6,491 nt of DNA, taken from NCBI GenBank assembly GCA_027489835.1, contig JAIXZF010000299.1, forward strand, positions 1-6,491, in the 5' to 3' direction. Of the stretch, positions 1-6,197 are shown in pieces. The position numbers were made by a program, and so were the translations under genes. Below the pieces are notes generated by a model, which saw only the letters and a list, made by a program, of their open reading frames with translations, searched no databases and was not told the DNA's origin. Within the stretch, counting starts at the first letter, position 1; every line of letters starts with the position of its first letter. This DNA is from Hyphomicrobiales bacterium. Lineage in GTDB: Bacteria > Pseudomonadota > Alphaproteobacteria > Rhizobiales > Beijerinckiaceae.

Positions 1-1238
1 GGCCCGCGCGCATGCATCCGGCCCGTGGCGATGCCGATCTCGGCCCCGAAGCCGAACTCGCCACCATCGGCGAACTGCGTCGAGGCGTTGTGGATGACGA
101 TGGCGGAGTCGACCTCGGCGAGAAAGCGCGCCGCCGCCGCCGCGTCGGCCGTGATGATGGCGTCGGTGTGGTGGGAGCCGTAGCGCTCGACATGGGCGAT
201 GGCCTCGTCGATCCCGTCGACCACCTTGCAGGCGATCACGGCATCGAGGAACTCGGTCTCCCAATCGGCTTCCGTGGCGGCGGTGACGCGTGCGTCGACG
301 GCGCGGCTCGCCTCGTCCCCGCGCACCGCGCAGCCAGCGTCGAGCAAGGCCGTCACCAGCGGCGCAAGATGCGTCGCGGCCACCGCGCGGTCGACCAGCA
401 GCGTTTCCGCCGCGCCGCAGACGCCCGTGCGCCTCAGCTTGGCGTTGAGGATGATCTCCCGGGCCATGGCGAGGTCTGCCGCGGCATGGACGTAGACATG
501 GCAGTTGCCGTCGAGATGGGCGAAGACGGGCACGCGCGCATCGGCCTGGACCCGGGCGACGAGGCCCTTGCCGCCGCGCGGCACGACAACGTCCACCGCG
601 CCGCCGAGGCCCGACAGGATCTCGCCCACCGCTGCCCGGTCGCGCACCGGAACGAGCTGGATCGCATCCTCGGGCAGGCCGGCCGCCGCAAGGCCCGCCC
701 GCATGGCCTTCGCCAGCTCCATCGAGGTCCGCAGCGAATCCGAGCCCGCGCGCAGGATCGCGGCGTTTCCGCTCTTCAGGCAGAGCGCGCCGGCATCGGC
801 GGTGACGTTGGGGCGGCTCTCGAAGATCACGCCGATGACGCCGAGCGGCGTCGCCACGCGCTCGATGACGAGCCCGTTGGGACGCTCGAAGATGGCGAGC
901 ACCCGGCCGACCGGATCGGGCAGTTCGGCCACCTCCTCGACGGAGCGGGCGATGGCCTCGACGCGCCTTGCATCGAGCAAAAGCCGGTCGATGAAGGAGG
1001 CGCTCTGGCCACTGGCGCGCGCCTCGGCAAGATCGGCGGCATTGGCAGACAGAATGGCCGGCGCCGCGGCGCGGATGGCTGCGGCGGCAGCGTCGAGGGC
1101 GGCGATGCGGGCCTGAGCCGAGGCGAGCATCACGCCGCGCTGTGCGGCGCGCGCGCGCCGGCCGATCTCCAGCATCAGCGCGGCGATGTCGGGCCCGTCC
1201 GTGCGGGCGGCCATGGTGAGTGCGGCGGTCGAGGTCAT
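1..1238 (-). CDS. proA: Gamma-glutamyl phosphate reductase (glutamate-5-semialdehyde dehydrogenase), C-terminus cut by the window edge
   Basis: Second enzyme of proline synthesis: NADPH-dependent reduction of L-glutamyl-5-phosphate to glutamate-5-semialdehyde in the cytoplasm. The 412 residues visible match the aldehyde-dehydrogenase-like ProA family throughout. Landmarks are PLGVIGVIFESRPNV (131-145), LKSGNAAILRAGSDS (154-168), VPRGGKGLV (219-227), the HLDGNCHVYVH block (241-251), and the catalytic cysteine Cys274 in RRTGVCGAAETLLVDR (269-284). The end GFGAEIGIATGRMHARG (396-412) is the usual near-C-terminal motif, so only about 15-20 residues should lie beyond position 1. The ATG at 1238-1236 is chosen because GGGGAG (1250-1245) lies six nt upstream. 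A later in-frame ATG (Met9) lacks this support. It follows proB by 22 nt, the classic proBA arrangement, and ProB's unstable product is probably handed to ProA. No damage is seen; the truncation is only the window boundary. Confidence 0.97.
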   Translation of the reverse strand, partial: MTSTAALTMAARTDGPDIAALMLEIGRRARAAQRGVMLASAQARIAALDAAAAAIRAAAPAILSANAADLAEARASGQSASFIDRLLLDARRVEAIARSVEEVAELPDPVGRVLAIFERPNGLVIERVATPLGVIGVIFESRPNVTADAGALCLKSGNAAILRAGSDSLRTSMELAKAMRAGLAAAGLPEDAIQLVPVRDRAAVGEILSGLGGAVDVVVPRGGKGLVARVQADARVPVFAHLDGNCHVYVHAAADLAMAREIILNAKLRRTGVCGAAETLLVDRAVAATHLAPLVTALLDAGCAVRGDEASRAVDARVTAATEADWETEFLDAVIACKVVDGIDEAIAHVERYGSHHTDAIITADAAAAARFLAEVDSAIVIHNASTQFADGGEFGFGAEIGIATGRMHARG

Positions 1239-1260
1239 GGATGTCTCCCCAAGCGGCATT

Positions 1261-2397
1261 CTAGCGGAGGTTGAGGGCCATGTCGTCCCGGTGGATCATC
1301 TCCGCCTGGCCGGGATGGCCGAGCGCGGCCTCGATGGCCTTCGAGGGCTTGCCGAGCACGAGGCGCGCCTCGGCCGCGTCATAGGCGACCAGGCCCCGGC
1401 CGAGCTCGGTGCCGCCGGCATCGCGGATGACGACCGCGTCGCCGCGCAGGAACTCGCCCTCGACGCGCGTGACGCCGACGGGCAGGAGGCTCTTGCCGGT
1501 CGCGAGCGCGTCGGCCGCGCCCGCATCGACATGGATCACGCCCCTGGGCTCCAGCGTGCCGCCGATCCAGGTCTTGCGCGCGGTTGCGGGGGTGGAAGAG
1601 GTGGTGAACCAGGTGCAGCGCGCGCCCTGCACGACCGCCTGCAGCGGGTTCTTGGGCCGCCCGTCCGCGATCAGCATGTGCGCGCCGCCGGACACCGCGA
1701 TCTTGCCGGCCTCGATCTTGGTGGTCATGCCGCCGCGCGACAGCTCGGAGGCCGCGCCGCCGGCCATGGCCTCGATCTTCGCCGTGATGCGGGGAACGAG
1801 GGGGATGTGCTCGGCGGAGGGGTCCTTGGCGGGCGGGGCGGTGTAGAGCCCGTCAATGTCCGAGAACAGCACGAGCAGGTCAGCCCCCGCCATGGTGGCG
1901 ACGCGGGCGGCGAGCCGGTCATTGTCGCCATAGCGGATCTCGCTGGTGGCCACCGTGTCGTTTTCGTTGATGACGGGAATGGCGCGCATCTCGAGCAGGC
2001 GGCCGATGGTGGCGCGGGCGTTGAGATAGCGCTGGCGTTCCTCGGTATCCGCGAGCGTGACGAGGATCTGCCCCGCGGTGATGCCGTGATGGCCGAGCGC
2101 CTCGGCCCAGGTCCGGGCCAGAGCGATCTGGCCGACGGCGGCGGCGGCCTGGCTTTCCTCCAGCTTCAGCGCGCCGGCGGGGAGCCCCAGCACCGTGCGG
2201 CCGAGCGCGATGGCGCCGGACGAGACCACCAGCACGTCGGCTCCGCGCCCGTGCAGTTCCGCGATGTCCTCCGCCAGCGCCGCGAGCCAGCCATGGCGCG
2301 TGCGGCCGCGCGCCCGGTCGACGAGCAGCGCCGAGCCCACCTTGATGACGATGCGGCGGAAGCGGGCGAGGGTGGGCAGGTCTTTGGCGTGGGGCAT
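1261..2397 (-). CDS. proB: Glutamate 5-kinase with C-terminal PUA domain
   Basis: First, committed step of proline synthesis: ATP-dependent phosphorylation of L-glutamate to L-glutamyl-5-phosphate, in the cytoplasm. The 378-residue protein is close to the usual 360-380. The amino-acid-kinase domain shows IVIKVGSALL (16-25, Lys19 in the phosphate-binding site), VVSSGAIALG (57-66), INENDTVA (143-150), RYGDNDRLAARVA (155-167), LLVLFSDIDGLY (174-185) and RGGMTTKIEAGKIA (221-234). Residues from about 284 on (GVIHVDAGAADALATGKSLLPVGV and onward) form the PUA domain. ProB enzymes are generally feedback-inhibited by proline; the kinase-domain loop responsible is present, but sensitivity cannot be read from sequence. 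The ATG at 2397 is the only start codon near a plausible N-terminus and has no good Shine-Dalgarno sequence: the 30 nt upstream are pyrimidine-rich in the mRNA. It lies 73 nt after obgE and 22 nt before proA, so translation may depend on the operon transcript. Confidence 0.97.
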   Translation of the reverse strand: MPHAKDLPTLARFRRIVIKVGSALLVDRARGRTRHGWLAALAEDIAELHGRGADVLVVSSGAIALGRTVLGLPAGALKLEESQAAAAVGQIALARTWAEALGHHGITAGQILVTLADTEERQRYLNARATIGRLLEMRAIPVINENDTVATSEIRYGDNDRLAARVATMAGADLLVLFSDIDGLYTAPPAKDPSAEHIPLVPRITAKIEAMAGGAASELSRGGMTTKIEAGKIAVSGGAHMLIADGRPKNPLQAVVQGARCTWFTTSSTPATARKTWIGGTLEPRGVIHVDAGAADALATGKSLLPVGVTRVEGEFLRGDAVVIRDAGGTELGRGLVAYDAAEARLVLGKPSKAIEAALGHPGQAEMIHRDDMALNLR

Positions 2398-2432
2398 GGC
2401 GGCAACGAAAGAGGATGGAGAAGCGGCGGGAG

Positions 2433-2462
2433 GCTGGCAAGGGAGGGCGGCTGCCCGCCAGC
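2433..2462 (-). repeat. Competing inverted repeats in the obgE-proB spacer
   Basis: The 73-nt spacer holds two overlapping potential stems: an outer one, GCTGGC (2433-2438) with GCCAGC (2457-2462), and an inner one, GGCGG (2446-2450) with CCGCC (2455-2459) around a 4-nt loop. They share bases 2457-2459 and cannot both form fully. No U-run follows, so this is not a terminator. It may influence proB translation or obgE mRNA stability; chance is quite possible at this GC content. Confidence 0.3.
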
Positions 2463-2470
2463 ATGCCGCT

Positions 2471-3514
2471 TCACGGTCGCCAGCCGGTCTCCACCGCAGG
2501 CGCGTTCCGCTGCGCCTCGGCCTCCTTGGCCTCGGTGATCACGCCGAGCAGCGCCCTCAGCGCCTCCTGCACGCCCTGGCCAGAGGCCGAGGAGAGGAGG
2601 AGCGGCGTGCGCTTGGCGGCGCGCTTGAGCCGCGCCATCTGCTCCTTGAGCGTGGCGGGGTCGAGCGCGTCGGCCTTCGACAGCGCCACGATCTCGGGCT
2701 TGTCGGTGAGGTCTCCGCCATAGGCCTCGAGCTCGTGCCGCACGGTCTTGTAGGCCTTGCCGGCATGGTCGGACGTGCCGTCAACCAGATGCAGCAGCAC
2801 CCGGCAGCGCTCGATATGGCCGAGGAAGCGGTCGCCGAGGCCGGCGCCCTCATGCGCGCCTTCGATGAGGCCGGGAATGTCGGCCAGCACGAATTCGCGC
2901 CCGTCCACGCCGCCGACGCCGAGGCCGGGATGCAGCGTGGTGAAGGGATAATCGGCGATCTTCGGCCGCGCCGCCGTGACCGTGGCGAGAAAGGTCGACT
3001 TGCCGGCGTTGGGAAGGCCGACCAGCCCCGCATCCGCGATCAGCTTGAGGCGCAGGATGATGGTGGCCTCGTCGCCCGGCAGGCCCGGGTTGGCGCGGCG
3101 CGGCGCCTGGTTGCTGGAGGTCTTGAAATAGGCGTTGCCGAAGCCGCCATTGCCGCCCTTGGCGAGGAGCACCCGCTCGCCCGGCCTTGTGATGTCGCAG
3201 ATCAGCGTCTCGCCGTCTTCCTCGAAGACCTGCGTGCCGGGCGGCACCTTGAGCACTACGTCCGCGCCCTTGGCGCCGGCGCGCAGCTTGCCCATGCCGT
3301 GGCCGCCGATCTTGGCCTTGAAATGCTGGGCGTAGCGGAAGTCGATCAGCGTGTTGAGGCCCTCGACGCATTCGGCCCAGACATCGCCGCCCCGGCCGCC
3401 ATCGCCGCCATCGGGGCCGCCGAACTCGATGAATTTCTCGCGGCGGAACGAGACGGAGCCGGCCCCGCCATCGCCTGCCTTGATGTAGATCTTTGCCTGA
3501 TCGAGAAATTTCAT
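2471..3514 (-). CDS. obgE: Obg-family GTPase (ObgE/CgtA), late 50S ribosome assembly
   Basis: Essential GTPase that binds the 50S subunit and links ribosome assembly to growth and stress state; Caulobacter CgtA is the studied alphaproteobacterial relative. The 347-residue product has the glycine-rich Obg fold (about 1-158: IKAGDGGAGSVSFRREKF, GGPDGGDGGRGGDV, KGGNGGFGN) followed by the G domain. G1 is GLPNAGKS (166-173), the G2 threonine lies in FTTLHP (191-196), G3 is DIPG (212-215), G4 is SKAD (279-282) and G5 is SSASG (308-312). G4 has Ser where most GTPases have Asn (NKxD). The short tail after about residue 325 is variable and acidic, without a long C-terminal domain. The frame stays open far upstream (to ATG 4243), but the conserved N-terminus MKFLDQAKIYIKAGDGG fixes the start at 3514. 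The ribosome binding site is weak. It sits 71 nt after the DUF1624 gene and 73 nt before proB. Confidence 0.97.
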   Translation of the reverse strand: MKFLDQAKIYIKAGDGGAGSVSFRREKFIEFGGPDGGDGGRGGDVWAECVEGLNTLIDFRYAQHFKAKIGGHGMGKLRAGAKGADVVLKVPPGTQVFEEDGETLICDITRPGERVLLAKGGNGGFGNAYFKTSSNQAPRRANPGLPGDEATIILRLKLIADAGLVGLPNAGKSTFLATVTAARPKIADYPFTTLHPGLGVGGVDGREFVLADIPGLIEGAHEGAGLGDRFLGHIERCRVLLHLVDGTSDHAGKAYKTVRHELEAYGGDLTDKPEIVALSKADALDPATLKEQMARLKRAAKRTPLLLSSASGQGVQEALRALLGVITEAKEAEAQRNAPAVETGWRP

Positions 3515-3585
3515 GGGACCACAACTCTTGATCCGGCCGGTTTGGTCCGATTGAGGCCGAAGGTCAATCGCCGCGAGCGAAAGCC

Positions 3586-4623
3586 TCAGTTCGACGGCGC
3601 GGGCCGGAAGCACATCTTCACGGCCTCGTTGATGTCGTCGACGGAGGCGCGGTTCGACTCGCCCCTGACCACAGTGCGGCGATGCCGTTCGGGCTCCTTG
3701 CGGAGTTCGTCGAGGATGCAGTTGCAGCCGGCGGCGCAGATTTCCGCCGAGCGCACGGTGCGGCATTCCATCACGCAGTCGGCGCGGAAGCGCTCCTCTG
3801 CGCGCGTCGCGAGCGCCGGCGTGAGCCCCGGCACGGCCCAGGCCGCGAGCATCAGCGCCCCGATCAGGATCGGCTGATGCGCGAGATAGATGGGCAGGCT
3901 GCGCCGGCCGGCCCAGATGAGGGGGGCTGCGGCTTTCGGAACGCCCATGGCGGCGAGCCGCGCCGCGAGCGGGCCGCTCAGCACGAGGAGGCCGAGCGCC
4001 AGCCCCGCCAGCATCGCCGACGCCCAGGGAAAGATCGGCACGAAGTCCACGGCGACGGGCGGGCGCGACGTCAGCCCCAGATGCTGGAGCAGACCAAAGG
4101 CAAAGGAGGGCTCCAGCGCGTCCGGTCCCGCCGTGACGGCCGGAATGTGCGGCAGCGCGCCGACGAAGGCCGCCGCGATCGCCGCAAGCCACCAGGGCCG
4201 GCCGAGCAGCGGCTGGCACAGCAGGCTCCCGGCCGCGATGCAATGCAGGATGCCGAACAGCACATAGGATGGCGGCATGGCGAAGCGCGTGGCGAGCGTG
4301 ACCAGGAGCGCCGCGCCCGCGACGATGCCGAAGCGCCGCCAGAAAGCCTCGCGGCGGAAGCCAAGCCCATGCGCCAGCGCCAGGCTGAAGCCCGCGAGGG
4401 CCAGGAAGCTCGAGGCGATGGAGGCGCTGAACAGGCGCCAGCCCGGCTCGAGCGCGATCTCGATGCGGATGAAGCCGAGGAAGGACAAATCCCAGGCGAA
4501 ATGGAACACCCCCATGGCGACGAGCGCCAGCCCGCGCGCCAGATCGACCAAGGCGATGCGGGGCGCGGGTGGGGGCCCGGCGGACAGCTTCGGGCGGAGG
4601 GAGAGGGCGTCGGGCATCGTCAT
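3586..4623 (-). CDS. DUF1624 / heparan-alpha-glucosaminide N-acetyltransferase-like membrane protein with Cys-rich C-terminal tail
   Basis: Multi-pass inner-membrane protein of 345 residues. I recognise the DUF1624/HGSNAT-like pattern: ALVDLARGLALVAMGVFHFAWDL (24-46) holds the family's D..RG...-M..-HF..D motif, with FGILHCIA (123-130) and PIYLAHQPILI (244-254) further on. Family members resemble transmembrane acetyltransferases that move acetyl groups from cytosolic acetyl-CoA to a substrate across the membrane; the bacterial substrate is unknown. About seven hydrophobic segments are visible, near 24-50, 64-86, 98-115, 119-140, 144-160, 194-216 and 235-265. Arginines at 90-97 and 240-241 suggest an inside N-terminus and put the tail after about 266 in the periplasm. 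The tail carries Cys283, 287, 296, 300, 302 and 338. The ATG at 4623 is followed by another at 4617, and neither has a strong ribosome binding site. It starts 43 nt after the DUF3833 gene, suggesting co-expression. Family assignment is fairly sure; activity is inference. Confidence 0.85.
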   Translation of the reverse strand: MTMPDALSLRPKLSAGPPPAPRIALVDLARGLALVAMGVFHFAWDLSFLGFIRIEIALEPGWRLFSASIASSFLALAGFSLALAHGLGFRREAFWRRFGIVAGAALLVTLATRFAMPPSYVLFGILHCIAAGSLLCQPLLGRPWWLAAIAAAFVGALPHIPAVTAGPDALEPSFAFGLLQHLGLTSRPPVAVDFVPIFPWASAMLAGLALGLLVLSGPLAARLAAMGVPKAAAPLIWAGRRSLPIYLAHQPILIGALMLAAWAVPGLTPALATRAEERFRADCVMECRTVRSAEICAAGCNCILDELRKEPERHRRTVVRGESNRASVDDINEAVKMCFRPAPSN

Positions 4624-4666
4624 GAGGCCCCGAGCCTAGGCGATCGCACCGCCTCTGGCATAGCCC

Positions 4667-5221
4667 TCAGGCGCCGCCGCTGCGCTTGAGCCGCGCGGGA
4701 AGCCGGCCCTTTCTGAAGACGAGCTCGACCTCGCCCACCGGGATGAAGAAACGCGAGACCACCGCCCTGTTGTAGACGGTGCCGTCCGGCCTGAGCACCA
4801 GCGTGTCGTCGAAGGAGAGGCGCATCACGCCCGAGGGCAGCTTGAGATCCGCAGTGTAGGCGAACCGGACCGTATCGGGCGCCGTGTTCGCCACGCGGGC
4901 GGGCGAGACCACATCGTCGCGGCGGCCGACATAGCCGCCATCGCCCATGCTCTCGAAGAACCAAGTCTTCTGGTCACGCTCGCCGTCTGCATAGAAGAAA
5001 TCCTCGAACAGCGACAGCGTGCGGCCGTCCCATCGGCCGATCAGGTCGACGGCAAGGCGTCGCTCCTCGCCGCTAAAGCTGTTGCGGAAGCGGCCGACGG
5101 CATGCGTCCGGCCGCGGAACCACTCGTGCAGCACGAGCGGCGCGGCCGCGGCGGCCAGGCCGGGCAGGAGGGGCCCGGCCGCGAGCGCGCCCGAGCCGAG
5201 GATGAAATCGCGGCGCTTCAT
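4667..5221 (-). CDS. DUF3833-family protein with Tat signal peptide
   Basis: Protein of 184 residues and unknown function, probably periplasmic. The N-terminus MKRRDFILGSGALAAG has a twin-arginine motif (RRDFI, 3-7), a hydrophobic stretch and an alanine-rich AxA cleavage region near 23-27, consistent with Tat export of a folded protein. The mature part fits the DUF3833 pattern as I remember it: a W-x-G-R-T opening (HEWFRGRTHAVGRF, 32-45), VDLIGRWDGRTLSLFEDFFYADGE (58-81), KTWFFE (85-90), YVGRRDDVV (97-105), RLSFDDTLVLRPDGTVYNRAVVSRF (134-158) and IPVGEVELVF (160-169). Many DUF3833 proteins are described as lipoproteins, but no lipobox cysteine is present here. The start at 5221 is supported by GGGAGA nine to fourteen nt upstream. 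It lies 69 nt after the GNAT gene and 43 nt before the DUF1624 membrane gene. No catalytic residues can be assigned. Confidence 0.82.
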   Translation of the reverse strand: MKRRDFILGSGALAAGPLLPGLAAAAAPLVLHEWFRGRTHAVGRFRNSFSGEERRLAVDLIGRWDGRTLSLFEDFFYADGERDQKTWFFESMGDGGYVGRRDDVVSPARVANTAPDTVRFAYTADLKLPSGVMRLSFDDTLVLRPDGTVYNRAVVSRFFIPVGEVELVFRKGRLPARLKRSGGA

Positions 5222-5290
5222 GCATTGTCTCCCGCGTCCGTCGATGGCGCGTACAGGGCTTACGGGCCGGCGTGCGGCACGGATGCACGA

Positions 5291-6049
5291 TCACGCCGAG
5301 TTCAGCGTGACGCCCGTCAGCATGTCGCCCGTGGCGAGCCGGTCGGCCAGGACCGAAGCCGGCACGGACGGCGCCGGCTCACCCCGCGCCGCCGGCCCGC
5401 CGGATGCCACGCCGCGCCAGTTCACCAGCGCCGCCCAAGTCTTGCGGTCCAGCATGAATTCGTCGCAAGGCAGACGGCCGCCCCGTGCCGGCATGTCGCG
5501 CAGCACCATGCCGACCTGACGGAAGCCGCACTTCTCGAGCACGCGGCGCGAGGCCGGGTTGCTCACCCGGACCCAGGCCGAGACGGTGCCGATCGCCGTG
5601 TAGTTGAAGGCGGTGTCCAGCAGGGCCTGCGCGGCCTCGGCTGCCAGGCCCTGTCCCCAATGGGCGGGGTCGAGCATGTAGCCCAGCTCCGCCTCGCCCT
5701 CGCCATTCGGCCCATGGGTCGCTGTCAGGCCGACCGAGCCGATCTGCGTGTTGGGAGCGCCACGCGTCGTGATCGCGAGGATCAGCCCGGTTCCGGTCGC
5801 ATTCGCCTTGCGGGCCTCGAAAATGCGCCGCTCCGCTTCGCCCCTGGGCAGGGGATGGGGGAAGCTGCCGGTCATCTCGGCCACTTTCGCCTGCGAGACG
5901 AAGCCCTCGAAGGCAGCGAGGTCGGCATGGCGCGGCCAGCGCAGCCAGAGCCGGCGCGTCTCGATGCGCAGCACGTCGTCGCGCGTCAGGTCCGGAAACA
6001 GGACCGGGCTGGAAAGGGCGCCGTCTGCGGCGCTGTCTGTGGCGGTCAT
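5291..6049 (-). CDS. GNAT-family N-acetyltransferase (RimJ/RimL-like)
   Basis: Probable cytoplasmic acetyl-CoA-dependent N-acetyltransferase of 252 residues. The fold starts with IETRRLWLRWPRHADLAAF (29-47), typical of the RimJ/RimL group. The acetyl-CoA-binding region is ELGYMLDPAHWGQGLAAEAA (121-140), with the G-x-G/A loop at Gly132-Gln133-Gly134. RVSNPASRRVLEKCGFRQVG (161-180) is the usual helix and C-terminal strand region. The substrate cannot be read from sequence: ribosomal-protein N-termini, other protein N-termini or a small molecule are all possible. A GNAT gene between rpmA and obgE recurs in Rhizobiales as I recall, but that does not prove a ribosomal substrate. I choose the ATG at 6049 over an in-frame ATG at 6097 because GGAGGG lies five nt upstream and the longer version would begin inside a terminator hairpin. 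Residues from about 212 on form an Ala/Pro/Gly-rich tail beyond the normal GNAT fold. Confidence 0.9.
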   Translation of the reverse strand: MTATDSAADGALSSPVLFPDLTRDDVLRIETRRLWLRWPRHADLAAFEGFVSQAKVAEMTGSFPHPLPRGEAERRIFEARKANATGTGLILAITTRGAPNTQIGSVGLTATHGPNGEGEAELGYMLDPAHWGQGLAAEAAQALLDTAFNYTAIGTVSAWVRVSNPASRRVLEKCGFRQVGMVLRDMPARGGRLPCDEFMLDRKTWAALVNWRGVASGGPAARGEPAPSVPASVLADRLATGDMLTGVTLNSA

Positions 6050-6054
6050 GACGA

Positions 6055-6060
6055 CCCTCC
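6055..6060 (-). promoter_or_regulatory. Shine-Dalgarno sequence that decides the GNAT gene start
   Basis: The mRNA reads GGAGGG, then five nt, then the ATG at 6049. It is the strongest ribosome binding site among the genes here and argues against the in-frame upstream ATG at 6097. Confidence 0.85.
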
Positions 6061-6071
6061 GGGTCAGGACG

Positions 6072-6102
6072 AAAAAAGGGAGATGGGCTGACCCCATCTC
6101 CC
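6072..6102 (-). terminator. Intrinsic (rho-independent) terminator after rpmA
   Basis: In the minus-strand transcript GGGAGATGGG (6102-6093) and CCCATCTCCC (6087-6078) form a perfect 10-bp stem with a 5-nt loop, followed at once by six U residues (6077-6072). This is a textbook intrinsic terminator ending the transcript that carries rpmA. It lies 22 nt before the start codon of the GNAT gene, so the downstream genes need read-through or a promoter I could not identify. An outer 7-bp pairing (6114-6108 with 6070-6064) could enclose the hairpin and the U-tract. Confidence 0.88.
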
Positions 6103-6140
6103 CGTCTGTCCTGATCTGGCGGGCCCATTTCGGGCGTCAG

Positions 6141-6180
6141 TCCTGGTCATCCGGGTCCATGGGGACCTGCGGAACCAGGA
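6141..6180 (-). repeat. Nested inverted repeat in the rpmA 3' untranslated region
   Basis: TCCTGGT (6141-6147) is the exact reverse complement of ACCAGGA (6174-6180). Inside it GGTCC (6154-6158) pairs with GGACC (6163-6167) around a 4-nt loop. No U-run follows, so it is not an intrinsic terminator by itself. It could protect the rpmA mRNA end or be chance in GC-rich DNA. Confidence 0.4.
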
Positions 6181-6197
6181 AAGAGCCTCGTTCCGCC

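Noticed and set aside
12..1274. Long plus-strand open frame opposite proA (420 residues).
   Set aside because: Its composition (Arg, Gly, Asp, His) is typical of the antisense of GC-rich coding DNA, it resembles no family, and the opposite strand is clearly proA.
2195..3877. Plus-strand open frame of 560 residues opposite proB, obgE and the DUF1624 tail.
   Set aside because: It spans three well-supported genes and both intergenic gaps, has no recognisable domain, and stays open because of GC-rich codon use.
3515..4243. The obgE reading frame stays open upstream to an ATG at 4243, giving a possible 590-residue protein.
   Set aside because: The extra 243 residues are Arg/Ala/Gly-rich, lack family similarity and overlap the DUF1624 gene in another frame on the same strand. 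The conserved Obg N-terminus begins at 3514.
4634..4647. Overlapping palindromes GCCTAGGC and GCGATCGC between the DUF3833 and DUF1624 genes.
   Set aside because: Short palindromes are expected by chance in GC-rich DNA. A single copy gives no evidence of a repeat family or binding site.
3682..4689. Plus-strand open frame of 335 residues opposite the DUF1624 gene.
   Set aside because: Highly charged, repetitive Arg/Glu/Gln composition is the mirror of hydrophobic GC-rich membrane-protein codons. No independent gene signal.
5291..5310. Inverted repeat TCACGC / GCGTGA at the end of the GNAT gene, considered as a terminator.
   Set aside because: Only 6 bp with an 8-nt loop, within coding sequence, and no U-run follows in either direction.
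6050..6097. Upstream in-frame start for the GNAT gene at 6097 (16 extra residues).
   Set aside because: It lies inside the terminator hairpin and lacks a ribosome binding site, while the ATG at 6049 has GGAGGG at ideal spacing.
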